39,016 bases of DNA from an uncultured Bacteroidales bacterium (GTDB taxonomy: Bacteria; Bacteroidota; Bacteroidia; Bacteroidales; P3): positions 1-39,016 of the forward strand of contig CAJONE010000022.1 in the NCBI GenBank assembly GCA_905235855.1, given 5' to 3'. Of this stretch, positions 24,578-33,391 are shown piece after piece; position 1 is the first letter of the stretch; each line of letters begins with the position of its first letter. The notes below the pieces were generated by a model. That model worked only from the letters and a program-made list of their open reading frames with translations, was not told the origin of the DNA and searched no databases. Both the position numbers and the translations under genes were made by a program.

Positions 24578-27500
24578 GCCATATCGCCGGTGCCGTTGTC
24601 GGGCACAGCTGCAATCACCTCAGGCAGTTCGATGCGGTAGGTGAAGGTCCATGTGTCGCTGTTGTTGCCCGAGCAGTCGGTATAGGTGTAGGTGTAGGTC
24701 TTGGTGGCGTTGCATGAGCCGGCATCCTCGGTGTAGGTGGAGTCGGTGAGCACACCGTTGATAGCCTCGCCGCAGCTGCTGGTGGCGGTCGGCACGGTGA
24801 ACGTGGCCATGGCCAAGCTTGGGCAAATGACGGTGTCCTTGTCGGTGATGCCTGTGCTGTTGATGGCAACTGAACCTTGGCGCTCTATGGTGTAAGTGTG
24901 TACATACGTATGCACATGGTTGGCGCAGTCGCGGTAGGTATAGGTGTAGGCCATCTCGCCCTCGCACGCTGGGGCTGCACTAATCGTGGTGTCTATCGGA
25001 ATGAGTGTCTCGCCGCAAGCAGACGTTACTGTCGGCAATGTCCAAGCACAGCCCGATTCTCCGGCACCCAGAGCGTCGGCGGCGCACTCCACAGTGGCGC
25101 TGCCGGTGGCAGGTGTGACGGCAAAGTCAGGCTGTTCAATATGGTAGGTGTACGTCCAGTCGTGGTTGTGACCGGCGCAGTCGGTGTAGGTGTAAACGAA
25201 CTCGATATCACCGTTGCAAGCAGGAGCGACGGTCGGGTAACCAGCTTTGAGCACTGGAGCGTTGAGGACGGTGTCGCAGTGGTTGAGCACTACAGGCAGA
25301 GATATGAGGCTACCAGTCTCACCAGCGGCCAGAGCGTTGACGGTGCAGTTGACCGTACCCTCGGCGTTGGCGGGCATGAGGTCATCGAAATCTGTCGGGG
25401 TCACGTTGAACACCGCTCTCCATACATAGTCTTCTGCATTTACATTGTATGTCCAGCGGTGAACGATAATACCGCATCCTCCAGCCGCTACTGCAATACT
25501 GTCGCTATATACCGGGATAACATCCACTCCACACACGCTTACCTCCGGCTTTGTATACAGGCTCTCCACGGCAAGTGCCGGACAGCTGATTGCTATTGTG
25601 TCGTTTGCAGGCAAGCTGAACACATCCGGTTCTATCCGATAGGTCAAGTGCCAATCGTAGTCACCAGTGCAGGTGGTGTAACGGTAATTGTATGTCACGA
25701 AGCCTTTTCCGTTCGCACCTACGGTACTCTCCCTATAGTCGGTTGCGTTCGGATAAGGAATAGCTGTGTAGTCGGTTCCGCAAATGGTTATCACGTTTGG
25801 TGTCGGTGCGGTTGCATCCACTTCGCACAGTCTGTCTAAAGTGTCAATTGCTGGCACCGAGAGTATCGGATAGTTTATCGTGATAGTCTGCGTGGCTTCG
25901 CTGTGGTTGCCGCAGGCATCAGTCACGCGGTAGGTTCTTGTTGTAGATTTGTTACACTCGCCTGCCAGTGCCGGTGTGTCGCTTGTAACTACGAGGTCGG
26001 CGTTGTTCGTGCAGTTGTCGCTAATTGTAAGACCGTTGTCGCTCAGATATTCTATGGTGTTTGTTGCGGTTGGCATGTCGCTTTCTCCGCATCCGGTCAG
26101 CACTATCGGCTCAAGTGTGCCAGTGATGAGGGGTTTGGTAGTGTCTTTTATCGTTATGGTCTGCACCGAGTCGGCCAGCCACGAAATGTTGCCACAGACG
26201 TCTGTCACTCTCCAGTTACGTTTGATTGTGGTAACGCAACCTTCTGTCGTGATTACATCGGTGAATGAAACTGTCGGATTGGCGTTGCAGTTGTCGCTTA
26301 CGGCGGTGGGCTGCATTTTGGCTATTCCTGTGGTATCAGATGTTGCGTTGCAAGAGCCGTTCTGCGCTATCAGCGTGTCGGCGGGTCTGGTGTAGGTCGG
26401 AGCTGTGGTGTCTTTTATCGTTATGGTCTGCACCGAGTCGGCCAGCCACGAAATGTTGCCACAGGCGTCAGTCACTCTCCAGTTACGCTTGATGGTGGTA
26501 ACGCAACCTTCTGTCGTGGTTACATCGGTGTAGGAAACTATCGGATTGGCATCGCAGTTGTCGCTTATGGCAGTGGGCTGCATTTTGGCTATTCCTATGG
26601 TATCAGATGTTGCGTTGCAGGAGCCGTTTTGCGCTATGAGCGTGTCGGCAGGTCTGGTGTACGCAGGTGCGATAGTGTCCAAAACGGTGATCGTCTGAAT
26701 CTGATTGTCGGCATGGTTGCCGCAGTTGTCAACGAGACTCCATGTGCGGCTTATCACCTTCTTTCCGGCGCAATCGCCGTCGGTCGCTGCATCCGTGTAG
26801 GTGGCTTCCAATCCTGTCGAGCAGTTGTCTGTCTCATCGGTGACATCGCCTGTTTGTGCTATCGATGCGTCGTATATGCAGTTGGCGTCAGCGTAGATGG
26901 TGATGTCGTCAGGTGCTGTGAATGTTGGGGCAACGTTGTCGAGGATGTTATAGGTATACACCCACACAAACTCTTTGTCTGCACAGTCTTTATATGTATA
27001 GGTGTATGTTACTTTTCCCTCGCAGCCAGTTCTTCCAGTTTCCCAAAATGTGTTTGTAACAGGTTCAGGCTTTGGTATCAGCGTACCGCATACATCGTTC
27101 ACGGTTGGAGTTGCCGGTTCCGATTCTGTTTCGGTCAAACATGCTACAGTGGATGCCGTAGATATTGCCGGATAGTCTACCGCCTCGGGAGCCGAGGTGT
27201 GTTCTATTGTGTAGGTATATGTCCAGTCATGCTCGTGTCCTGCGCAGTCGGCGTAAGTATACACGTATTCAACCGATCCCTCGCACGGGGGCGTTGCTGT
27301 CGGGTAACCAGTCTTTAGGGTTATTGTAACAGCACTGTCGCAATAGTCTGTCACCGTCGGCTGGATGGGTTCGGTCACAGATGACGGGCATGCTACAGTC
27401 GTGCCGTCGTCGGATGGTATGGTAAAGTCGTCTGGCAACACATTGAACGTGTACTTCCACTCGTAGGTTATTCCATTCACCACATAGTGGTAGTAGTATG

Positions 27501-28074
27501 TGCTGTCGCCACAGCTGTTGTTGAAATTGCCGTTCACACTGTCGAACACCACCTCTACTGGAGATCCGCACACCGTAATCGTCGGCTTATTGGCTTCCAT
27601 AGCAATTTGAGAAAGTACCATATTCGGGCATTTCACAGTGCTGTCTTTGTCTGCAACAGGTGTGAATACATCTGGGTTTACAGTATAGACATAACGCCAG
27701 ATGCTATCGTGTCCAGCGCAGTCGGTGTAGGTGTATTTGTGTGTTACTGTCCCCGTCCCATCGGTATTCATCGCAGCCACACTGTCGAGGTATGTCGGCA
27801 CTATATCCCTACCGCACACGTCCGTTATCGTGGCTGCACCTGGTTTAGCAGCATCTATGGCACACGGTACCTCTCTGCCGTCGTCAGCGGGTACTGCTGC
27901 TATGGTCGTGGGCATCTCGATGGTGTAGGTGAAGGTCCATACGAACTCAAGGTCGGCGCAGTCCTTATAGGTATAGGTGTAGGTTCGAAAGCCCTCGCAT
28001 GTCAGGCTGGCCGGGTTGTCGGTCATGACCGGAGCCGGAGCGTCGAGAGTGTTGCCGCACACATCCTTGACCAC
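24460..28074 (-). CDS. Giant protein, middle segment (frame 2)
   Basis: This 1,204-codon open frame carries about nine copies of a repeat of roughly 80 residues. Each has TVxC at the start, VxDxCG in the middle, CEGxxxYTYTYxDCAGHxxxWTYTYxIE towards the end. Between repeats 6 and 7 lie four HYR-like modules; two of them (encoded at 26141-26407 and 26408-26674) are near-identical tandem copies of 89 residues with DNCNANP, CVTTIKRNWRVTD and CGNISWLADSVQTITIKD. The frame can be followed upstream of its first ATG to 28112 (CLAAASAPTTLPVVKDVCG), showing that it continues frame 1. It ends in an aberrant ALAR-stop after the second indel. Confidence 0.75.
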   Translation of the reverse strand: MVKDVCGNTLDAPAPVMTDNPASLTCEGFRTYTYTYKDCADLEFVWTFTYTIEMPTTIAAVPADDGREVPCAIDAAKPGAATITDVCGRDIVPTYLDSVAAMNTDGTGTVTHKYTYTDCAGHDSIWRYVYTVNPDVFTPVADKDSTVKCPNMVLSQIAMEANKPTITVCGSPVEVVFDSVNGNFNNSCGDSTYYYHYVVNGITYEWKYTFNVLPDDFTIPSDDGTTVACPSSVTEPIQPTVTDYCDSAVTITLKTGYPTATPPCEGSVEYVYTYADCAGHEHDWTYTYTIEHTSAPEAVDYPAISTASTVACLTETESEPATPTVNDVCGTLIPKPEPVTNTFWETGRTGCEGKVTYTYTYKDCADKEFVWVYTYNILDNVAPTFTAPDDITIYADANCIYDASIAQTGDVTDETDNCSTGLEATYTDAATDGDCAGKKVISRTWSLVDNCGNHADNQIQTITVLDTIAPAYTRPADTLIAQNGSCNATSDTIGIAKMQPTAISDNCDANPIVSYTDVTTTEGCVTTIKRNWRVTDACGNISWLADSVQTITIKDTTAPTYTRPADTLIAQNGSCNATSDTTGIAKMQPTAVSDNCNANPTVSFTDVITTEGCVTTIKRNWRVTDVCGNISWLADSVQTITIKDTTKPLITGTLEPIVLTGCGESDMPTATNTIEYLSDNGLTISDNCTNNADLVVTSDTPALAGECNKSTTRTYRVTDACGNHSEATQTITINYPILSVPAIDTLDRLCEVDATAPTPNVITICGTDYTAIPYPNATDYRESTVGANGKGFVTYNYRYTTCTGDYDWHLTYRIEPDVFSLPANDTIAISCPALAVESLYTKPEVSVCGVDVIPVYSDSIAVAAGGCGIIVHRWTYNVNAEDYVWRAVFNVTPTDFDDLMPANAEGTVNCTVNALAAGETGSLISLPVVLNHCDTVLNAPVLKAGYPTVAPACNGDIEFVYTYTDCAGHNHDWTYTYHIEQPDFAVTPATGSATVECAADALGAGESGCAWTLPTVTSACGETLIPIDTTISAAPACEGEMAYTYTYRDCANHVHTYVHTYTIERQGSVAINSTGITDKDTVICPSLAMATFTVPTATSSCGEAINGVLTDSTYTEDAGSCNATKTYTYTYTDCSGNNSDTWTFTYRIELPEVIAAVPDNGTGDMACAIDAVIPGANTIQDACGRNIVPVYLDSTAAMNTALAR
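26141..26674 (-). repeat. Tandem 267-bp duplication (HYR-like modules)
   Basis: Two adjacent units of 267 bases start at 26141 and 26408 with the same sequence and differ by only scattered substitutions. The unit is exactly 89 codons, so copy number can change without altering the frame. Confidence 0.9.
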
Positions 28075-31000
28075 AGGTAATGTGGTGGGAGCAGAGGCCG
28101 CAGCCAGACACTCCTACGGTGCTGCTGGTGGCCACGGGTCCGCCGACTTCGGCAGGAGCGGTGGAGTGAGCGATGGTGTAGGTGAAGGTCCATGTGCGAG
28201 TATGTCCGGCGCAATCGGTGTAGGTGTAGGCATACGCTCTTGTTCCCTCGCAGTCGTCGATTGTCCAGGTGCTGACCGGCGATGCCACATTGCGCTGTGC
28301 CGACAGGTCTGAACCGCAGGCGTCGGTTACATTGGGCATCACATTGGGGATTAAAGTGTGAGGCAATGCTATTTCGCTCACGCATTCCACCGTCTTGGAG
28401 TTGGTTCCGCCAGTAATGCTTATGTTGTCAGGGAAGGTGATTCCGATGGTCTGCGTCACTTCGCTGCTCTGGTTGTTGCATGTATCCTTTACCCTATAGG
28501 TTCTGGTAAAGGTTTTGTCGCATGTGCCGCTTACTGGTCCGTCGGACACAGTGAGAGTCATGTTGCCGAGGCTGGCGCAGTTGTCGGTCACATTTGCCCC
28601 AGCTCCCTGAAGAGCGACTTTGAAAGCCTCCACGGACTCATACTTCATAGGAGCATCTCCAAAACTGCACCCTTCGACCGTAAGGTCTGGGAGAGAGCCT
28701 ATGACCACGGGAGCCTCATCGTCGACTATTTTGATGCTCTGCGAGATGGTGCTACCGTTGCCGCAGGCATCCTTGACGGTGTAGGTTCTGGTAAAGGTTT
28801 TCGTGCATCCGCCGCTGACGGTGCCGTCTGCGTAGGAGAGCGTCATGTTGGCAAGATCAGGCGTGCAGGCATCAGTTATGCCAGCACCGCTGCCGGTAAG
28901 GGCGGCTGCCAGAGCTGCAACCGAGGCGTATGGAGCAGGTTTGTCGGCGGCTGTGCAGCCTGTGATAGTGATTTCGGGAAGCGTGCCGATGATGACAGGT
29001 GTGGTGATATCCAGCACTTTGATGGCATCGCTTACAGTGTATGAATTGCTGCAACCAGCTGCATCCAACACGGTTAGGGTTATGGGATAGGTAGCGTTGC
29101 AGTTGTTTGGTATATCTACCACAATCGAAGGCGTAGCCGAGGTGGTGTTTGAAATTGTGGTGGCAGTTACGGCGGTAAGGTCGCCTATAGTCCAAGTGTA
29201 GGTATAGTTCGGTGTACCTGGTGTTGTAAGGCTTCCTGTGATTGTCTGGTTTGTGGCAGAGGGGCAGAGGGTGCCAGCAATCGGGCTGAAGGTCACCGCC
29301 GGCTTCGGGTTGATGGGGAAAATGAAGCTCTTGGGCTGTGCGCAGGTGGAAGTCGCCGGAGTGAAAGTCACAGTGGCAGGTCCGGCCAATGGCAGTGTGT
29401 AGGTGGTGCCGGAAACGCTACCTGCGGTGGCACTCCAGGTGTAGCTGGCGGCCGAGAGGTCGACTCCGTAGGTGGTGGTGGTAGGCAGGGTGACCGACTC
29501 GCCTCCGCAGATTGGTTCGAAGTTGAAATCCACTATCGGCTCCCAGATGGCGTAGAGGTAGTCGTCTTTCTGGTAGAGGTCGGCGGCCACTTTCGTAACT
29601 TCGTTGGTGAAGGTGGACTCCTTATAATATTTGTTGTTCTTGTAATATAAGAAATTGGGCGTGCATTGTTCGATGGTGGTCGGGACGGTGCTGCCTTCGG
29701 GGGTGCGCTGCTTGTACCAGCCCTTGAAAGTGTAGCCCGTGCGGGTGGGTGCTGCGGGTATGGTAGGCGTTGTGCCGTCGAACTCGGTGACGGTCATGTT
29801 GATGGGCAGGGTGTGCGGCGTGGTGGTCTCCTTGTCAGCGCGCACAATGGCACCCGTGCCGTCGTTCTTGTACCAAGTGATAAATGAGTGGGAGGGTTGT
29901 TCCACATCCACATATTCGGCACGTAGTATGAGGGTGTAGATGGCTTTCGAGATCAACCTATGCGTGGCATCGGGCGGGGCGACATTGTATGGATCGTCCG
30001 GTATTCGGATGTCCGAAGCGTTGTCGGGGTCGCACCATTCCAGAATATACTGCTTCGCATTCGACTTAAGAACTGTAAATGCATCGGCGGGATAGATGCG
30101 CGAGCCGGGGACATCCTCAAACACCCTGGTTGTGGTATTGTATCGTTGCATCACCCAATGCGAGAACTCCTTGTCGGCAGATGGCGGTGTACAGGCGTTG
30201 TGGGCTATTGCTTCAACATCGTCCTGATATTTGTGTTGTGCCGTGTCGCTCGCTGGTGTGCCACCGTTGCCGTCGTAAACCACGGTAATGCCTATGGCTC
30301 CAGGCAGGGTGGCCTTCCACTTGCCGTAGATGTCGTACTTGCGGGTAATCCAGAAGCGTTCCGGCACACGAGGGGTTGTCGCATCCCTCATGGCATCGGA
30401 GTTCCATGTGGCACCAACACCATACTCGTCCATCGGGTCGGTAAAGTCGGTGGTTTTGTTATATAGTGTGGTGTTTGCGTCGGTCAGCGTGATGGCTGTC
30501 TCGTTGAAGGGGTGTGTGCATGCTGCGTCGGTAAACCAGCCCACAAACTTATAGTTGTCGTCCAGGTCGATTCCTGTCGGAACACTGATTTTGTCATTAT
30601 AATCCCTACGGAAGTTCATCGCTTGGCTGGCTGAACCCCAATCCAATCGTGGGACGCTTGCGGCGTCGATACCGGGGTGAAGAAACACTCTATACTGAAT
30701 TTTCCTCCATTTCGCATACACCGTTACGCCGCCCTTGGGCATCGTGGTGAAATTATATGCTTGCTGGCACAACTTATCGACATACCAGCCCTCGAACACA
30801 AAACCGATAGGTGTGTCTTCGGCATTAGGACGATATGCATCGTACGAGCGTATGTCTGCACCGTATGCTATATCGGTTATCTCGTCTATCTGTCCCTGAT
30901 CAATCTCACCAGTGAGACGGTTTCCGTTACCGTCATAATAGGCTCCATCCATAAAATTGATAGGATATTTCTCACGCAGGTAGTAGAGATACAAGGTGCC

Positions 31001-32983
31001 TCCAGTGGAAACATCCGCACGTCCATTTACAAAAGCAGGTTCTGACCCGTATTTTGAATAGCCGGTTAGGGTTACAAAGTCCTCTGCCTCGGTAAACCAA
31101 TTGTACTTGGCTGTTATGGTGTTGCCGTATTGCGCAAAATTCACTCCGTTGTAGGTACGTGTTCCCGCCTGTCCTGGCAGCACTTCGACATAAAACCTCA
31201 TATATTTCGTGGAAGCTGTCGATGTGTTTCGATAGAATGTCACGTTTTCAGCTGGCATTGCATCGATGTACACCAACACTTCGTTGAATGTGCTTGAACT
31301 CTGTGGCTCCCATCGCCATTCGGCAGAGGCTCCATTGTCCGTTATCGGGAAATTGCTGCCGATAGACTGCTCGTACAGGGCGGTAATGGTTTTATAAACT
31401 GTTCCATTCCTGTCTTTACGGAATGTCAGTGTATAACTGTTTCTGTCGTAATAGACATTCAGCACCGAATTTCCTTCGGTGGCGATGCGAACATTTTGGT
31501 CAAATTGGTTGAGGTGAAACCCAGTGTATCGTTTGTTTGCGCCGTTGACGCGTGCGTATGCGCCGTTGCCAGTGCCTTGTTGTGTAACAGTGTTTATTAT
31601 ATCGCCCACCGTGCCCGTCAACGATATAGCCTCCGCATAGTCGTAGCCGTTAGCCTCTATGTTCTGTTTCCAGATGATGACGGTATATGGTGCGGTTGTG
31701 TTGGCTCTCCATTTGGCATAGATGTGCGTATTCTCATTCAGAAGGTTGCCGAATGAAAACATTGCGCCTGTTGGATTACCTCCTTCCTCCGAAGGTTCTC
31801 CAAGATACCATCCTTGGAAGGTGTAGCCGTTGCGCGTCATCTCAAGCGATGGTTCCACTGTAACCTCGTCCGACTTCACGAAGTCTGCCGCCTTGTAGGT
31901 AGCTCCCTTACCGTTTTCGTGGTATATCAGCCAGTGGCCCTTGGTGATATGAACCTTGAAGGTTACGCCTCCGGTTATTGTAATCGGGTCGTCGTTTTCG
32001 TAAACATGGTTGTCGTCGGTATGTCCGGAAATGTACGCTCCGTCGGCATGGGTGTTCACCTTCCAACCCTCGAAGTTGTGGTCGTTGTCGTTGGGAATGT
32101 AGGCGGCAGTGACCGTATAGCTGGTGGTCGGCATTGCTGCATCGGCACGATAGGGAAAATCATCGGTTTTCAAAACTGCACCCGCCTCGTCGAGATAGGT
32201 GACATAGTAGCTCTTGAAGAGCATGGTGTAGAAGTGCATCTCTTCGCCGTCGGTTACGCCTGTGTTCAGGCGGGTTTGGATGGCGGTGCGCACCATGGCG
32301 AAGGTCATGGCGGATGCTATGTCGGTTGCTGTATAGCTTGCGTTGGTTGTCCAGCCCTTGCATGCAACGCCGGCAGGGACGGCACCCATGCCAGGATTAT
32401 AGACGATGGTGTTGTAGTCGCCCTGTGCGATATCGGCTTTCTTCACGTAGAGCGATATCGCCGTGCCGTCGGCACGGTGGAATGTTACTTTCAGTCGTGC
32501 GTAGTCGCCCGTTTCGGTCACGATATAAACCGAAAACGACTGCGCGGGGAACACTATCTTGCCGTTTTCTGCAGCAACTGTGGCCACATACTCTATGCCA
32601 TCCTTGCCTTCGTGGTAGATGTCATACAGCCTGCCATCTTCCAACATGGGGTCGGTCATGGCTACTATCGCCGGCTCGTCCGGTTCTGGTTGCCACTCGT
32701 TTCCGTCTTTCGTCAGGTTGATGTCGTATGCGCCATAGAGCCTCTCGCCGTTCGGCGAGGTGCGCTCCACAGGCTTTGCATCCACTGTGGCGTCCTCTGC
32801 TCCATAGACCTCCAAAACCATTGTCTGGCTCGCCTCGGTTTTTATCGTAACGCTTGTCTGCCCATAGGCGGCAAAATTCATCGTCAGTCCGAACAGCAGA
32901 CAGGCTGCCATCGCTAATCCAGCCAAGGGGCTTCTCCTCACTTTGAGTCTCTTTCTCATGCTAAAATTGTGGAAATATTTCAT
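27965..32983 (-). CDS. Giant protein, N-terminal segment (frame 1)
   Basis: This 1,672-codon frame begins with a long basic signal peptide (MRKRLKVRRSPLAGLAMAAC, cut after AAYGQ); ATG 32983 or ATG 32959 may be used. A beta-rich region follows, then from about residue 280 to 1150 come InlB/Listeria-Bacteroides-type repeats (GYTFQGWYLGEPS with IYAKW, FVFEGWYVDKL with VYAKW, GYTFKGWYKQR with LYAIWEP). After a Cys-containing PKD-like stretch there are two HYR-like modules (KDACGNGSTISQSIKIVDDE, KDTCNNQSSEVTQTI) and the first 80-residue Cys repeat (DCEGTRAYAYTYTDCAG). The frame is true to residue about 1,622; the last 49 residues are read after the indel at 28113. On its own it would be secreted to the periplasm without a sorting signal. 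Confidence 0.8.
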   Translation of the reverse strand: MKYFHNFSMRKRLKVRRSPLAGLAMAACLLFGLTMNFAAYGQTSVTIKTEASQTMVLEVYGAEDATVDAKPVERTSPNGERLYGAYDINLTKDGNEWQPEPDEPAIVAMTDPMLEDGRLYDIYHEGKDGIEYVATVAAENGKIVFPAQSFSVYIVTETGDYARLKVTFHRADGTAISLYVKKADIAQGDYNTIVYNPGMGAVPAGVACKGWTTNASYTATDIASAMTFAMVRTAIQTRLNTGVTDGEEMHFYTMLFKSYYVTYLDEAGAVLKTDDFPYRADAAMPTTSYTVTAAYIPNDNDHNFEGWKVNTHADGAYISGHTDDNHVYENDDPITITGGVTFKVHITKGHWLIYHENGKGATYKAADFVKSDEVTVEPSLEMTRNGYTFQGWYLGEPSEEGGNPTGAMFSFGNLLNENTHIYAKWRANTTAPYTVIIWKQNIEANGYDYAEAISLTGTVGDIINTVTQQGTGNGAYARVNGANKRYTGFHLNQFDQNVRIATEGNSVLNVYYDRNSYTLTFRKDRNGTVYKTITALYEQSIGSNFPITDNGASAEWRWEPQSSSTFNEVLVYIDAMPAENVTFYRNTSTASTKYMRFYVEVLPGQAGTRTYNGVNFAQYGNTITAKYNWFTEAEDFVTLTGYSKYGSEPAFVNGRADVSTGGTLYLYYLREKYPINFMDGAYYDGNGNRLTGEIDQGQIDEITDIAYGADIRSYDAYRPNAEDTPIGFVFEGWYVDKLCQQAYNFTTMPKGGVTVYAKWRKIQYRVFLHPGIDAASVPRLDWGSASQAMNFRRDYNDKISVPTGIDLDDNYKFVGWFTDAACTHPFNETAITLTDANTTLYNKTTDFTDPMDEYGVGATWNSDAMRDATTPRVPERFWITRKYDIYGKWKATLPGAIGITVVYDGNGGTPASDTAQHKYQDDVEAIAHNACTPPSADKEFSHWVMQRYNTTTRVFEDVPGSRIYPADAFTVLKSNAKQYILEWCDPDNASDIRIPDDPYNVAPPDATHRLISKAIYTLILRAEYVDVEQPSHSFITWYKNDGTGAIVRADKETTTPHTLPINMTVTEFDGTTPTIPAAPTRTGYTFKGWYKQRTPEGSTVPTTIEQCTPNFLYYKNNKYYKESTFTNEVTKVAADLYQKDDYLYAIWEPIVDFNFEPICGGESVTLPTTTTYGVDLSAASYTWSATAGSVSGTTYTLPLAGPATVTFTPATSTCAQPKSFIFPINPKPAVTFSPIAGTLCPSATNQTITGSLTTPGTPNYTYTWTIGDLTAVTATTISNTTSATPSIVVDIPNNCNATYPITLTVLDAAGCSNSYTVSDAIKVLDITTPVIIGTLPEITITGCTAADKPAPYASVAALAAALTGSGAGITDACTPDLANMTLSYADGTVSGGCTKTFTRTYTVKDACGNGSTISQSIKIVDDEAPVVIGSLPDLTVEGCSFGDAPMKYESVEAFKVALQGAGANVTDNCASLGNMTLTVSDGPVSGTCDKTFTRTYRVKDTCNNQSSEVTQTIGITFPDNISITGGTNSKTVECVSEIALPHTLIPNVMPNVTDACGSDLSAQRNVASPVSTWTIDDCEGTRAYAYTYTDCAGHTRTWTFTYTIAHSTAPAEVGGPVATSSTVGVSGCGLCSHHITCGQGCVRQHSRRSGSGHDRQPGQPDMRGLSNLHLYL

Positions 32984-33321
32984 TTGTGCGTGTGTTTCTG
33001 GTGTTTCGTGTGGTTTGGTCGTTAGGTGTTAAGTTGGTGTTTATCAGGTGATTGGTTTAATCAAAGAAAATGCAAAATTAGTAAAAAAAAGACCAGTAAT
33101 TGACAATTGAGTGTGTATAAAATTATCAACAAATGTTAAAATCCATCAATCTATCACAGATAGTGGAGGGAGTATCGTGTTGTAATACAATGTATTATAA
33201 ATGGTATTGTTGTGCGTTTTAAAGGTGGTGGCTACCATCATTTGATGCCCCACACCGAAAAGGTGTTACAACGAGGGAAAACGAACCTCTGCAAACCCCG
33301 CAATAATGACGGATTAGCCGC
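32984..33321. other. Intergenic region upstream of the giant gene
   Basis: On the - strand a -7 element TAATTTTG (33073-33080) would give a leader of about 80-90 bases for the giant gene, with a possible TTG at 33104-33106 further up. The rest is AT-rich with short imperfect palindromes (for example ACACC/GGTGT near 33251-33265). No gene is seen. Confidence 0.6.
33073..33080 (-). promoter_or_regulatory. -7 promoter element of the giant T9SS gene
   Basis: On the - strand TAATTTTG followed by CA fits TAnnTTTG and lies 90 bases upstream of ATG 32983. Confidence 0.6.
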
Positions 33322-33358
33322 AAAAATAAGCCCCATCCATGTAGCGTACTGGTGGGGC
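33322..33358 (-). terminator. Terminator of the GH3 gene
   Basis: On the - strand GCCCCACC pairs with GGATGGGGC (one bulged A), followed by TTATTTTT. It lies about 34 bases after the GH3 stop. Confidence 0.75.
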
Positions 33359-33391
33359 CTTTTGTATGGCATGACTATGGTTAGCGTGATG

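Larger units (their letters stand above)
21464..32983 (-). pseudogene. Giant T9SS-exported repeat protein, split by two frameshifts
   Basis: One 11.5-kb reading unit would encode about 3,840 residues if two indels were repaired. Three overlapping frames on the - strand continue one another exactly in repeat register. At 28113-28114 a doubled C (extra G on the coding strand) turns STV-EC into a shifted frame. At about 24474 four bases are missing compared with the sister repeat that reads MNTDGTGTV. Order from the N-terminus: signal peptide, InlB-type repeats, HYR-like modules, 80-residue Cys repeats, CDSY/GCDS repeats, and a type-B (gliding-motility-associated) C-terminal sorting domain for T9SS. 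An adhesin or cell-surface role is inferred. As it stands only the first segment has a signal peptide and only the last a sorting domain. Assembly error is an alternative explanation. Confidence 0.8.

Noticed and set aside
22031-28385. Many open frames of 60-320 codons on the + strand opposite the giant gene
   Set aside because: They are mirror frames of a repetitive GC-rich coding strand, have no promoter or family similarity, and repeat with the same period as the true gene.
24460-32983. A CRISPR array, because of regular repeats
   Set aside because: The period is about 240-267 bases, the units are coding and diverged, and there are no short identical repeats with unique spacers.
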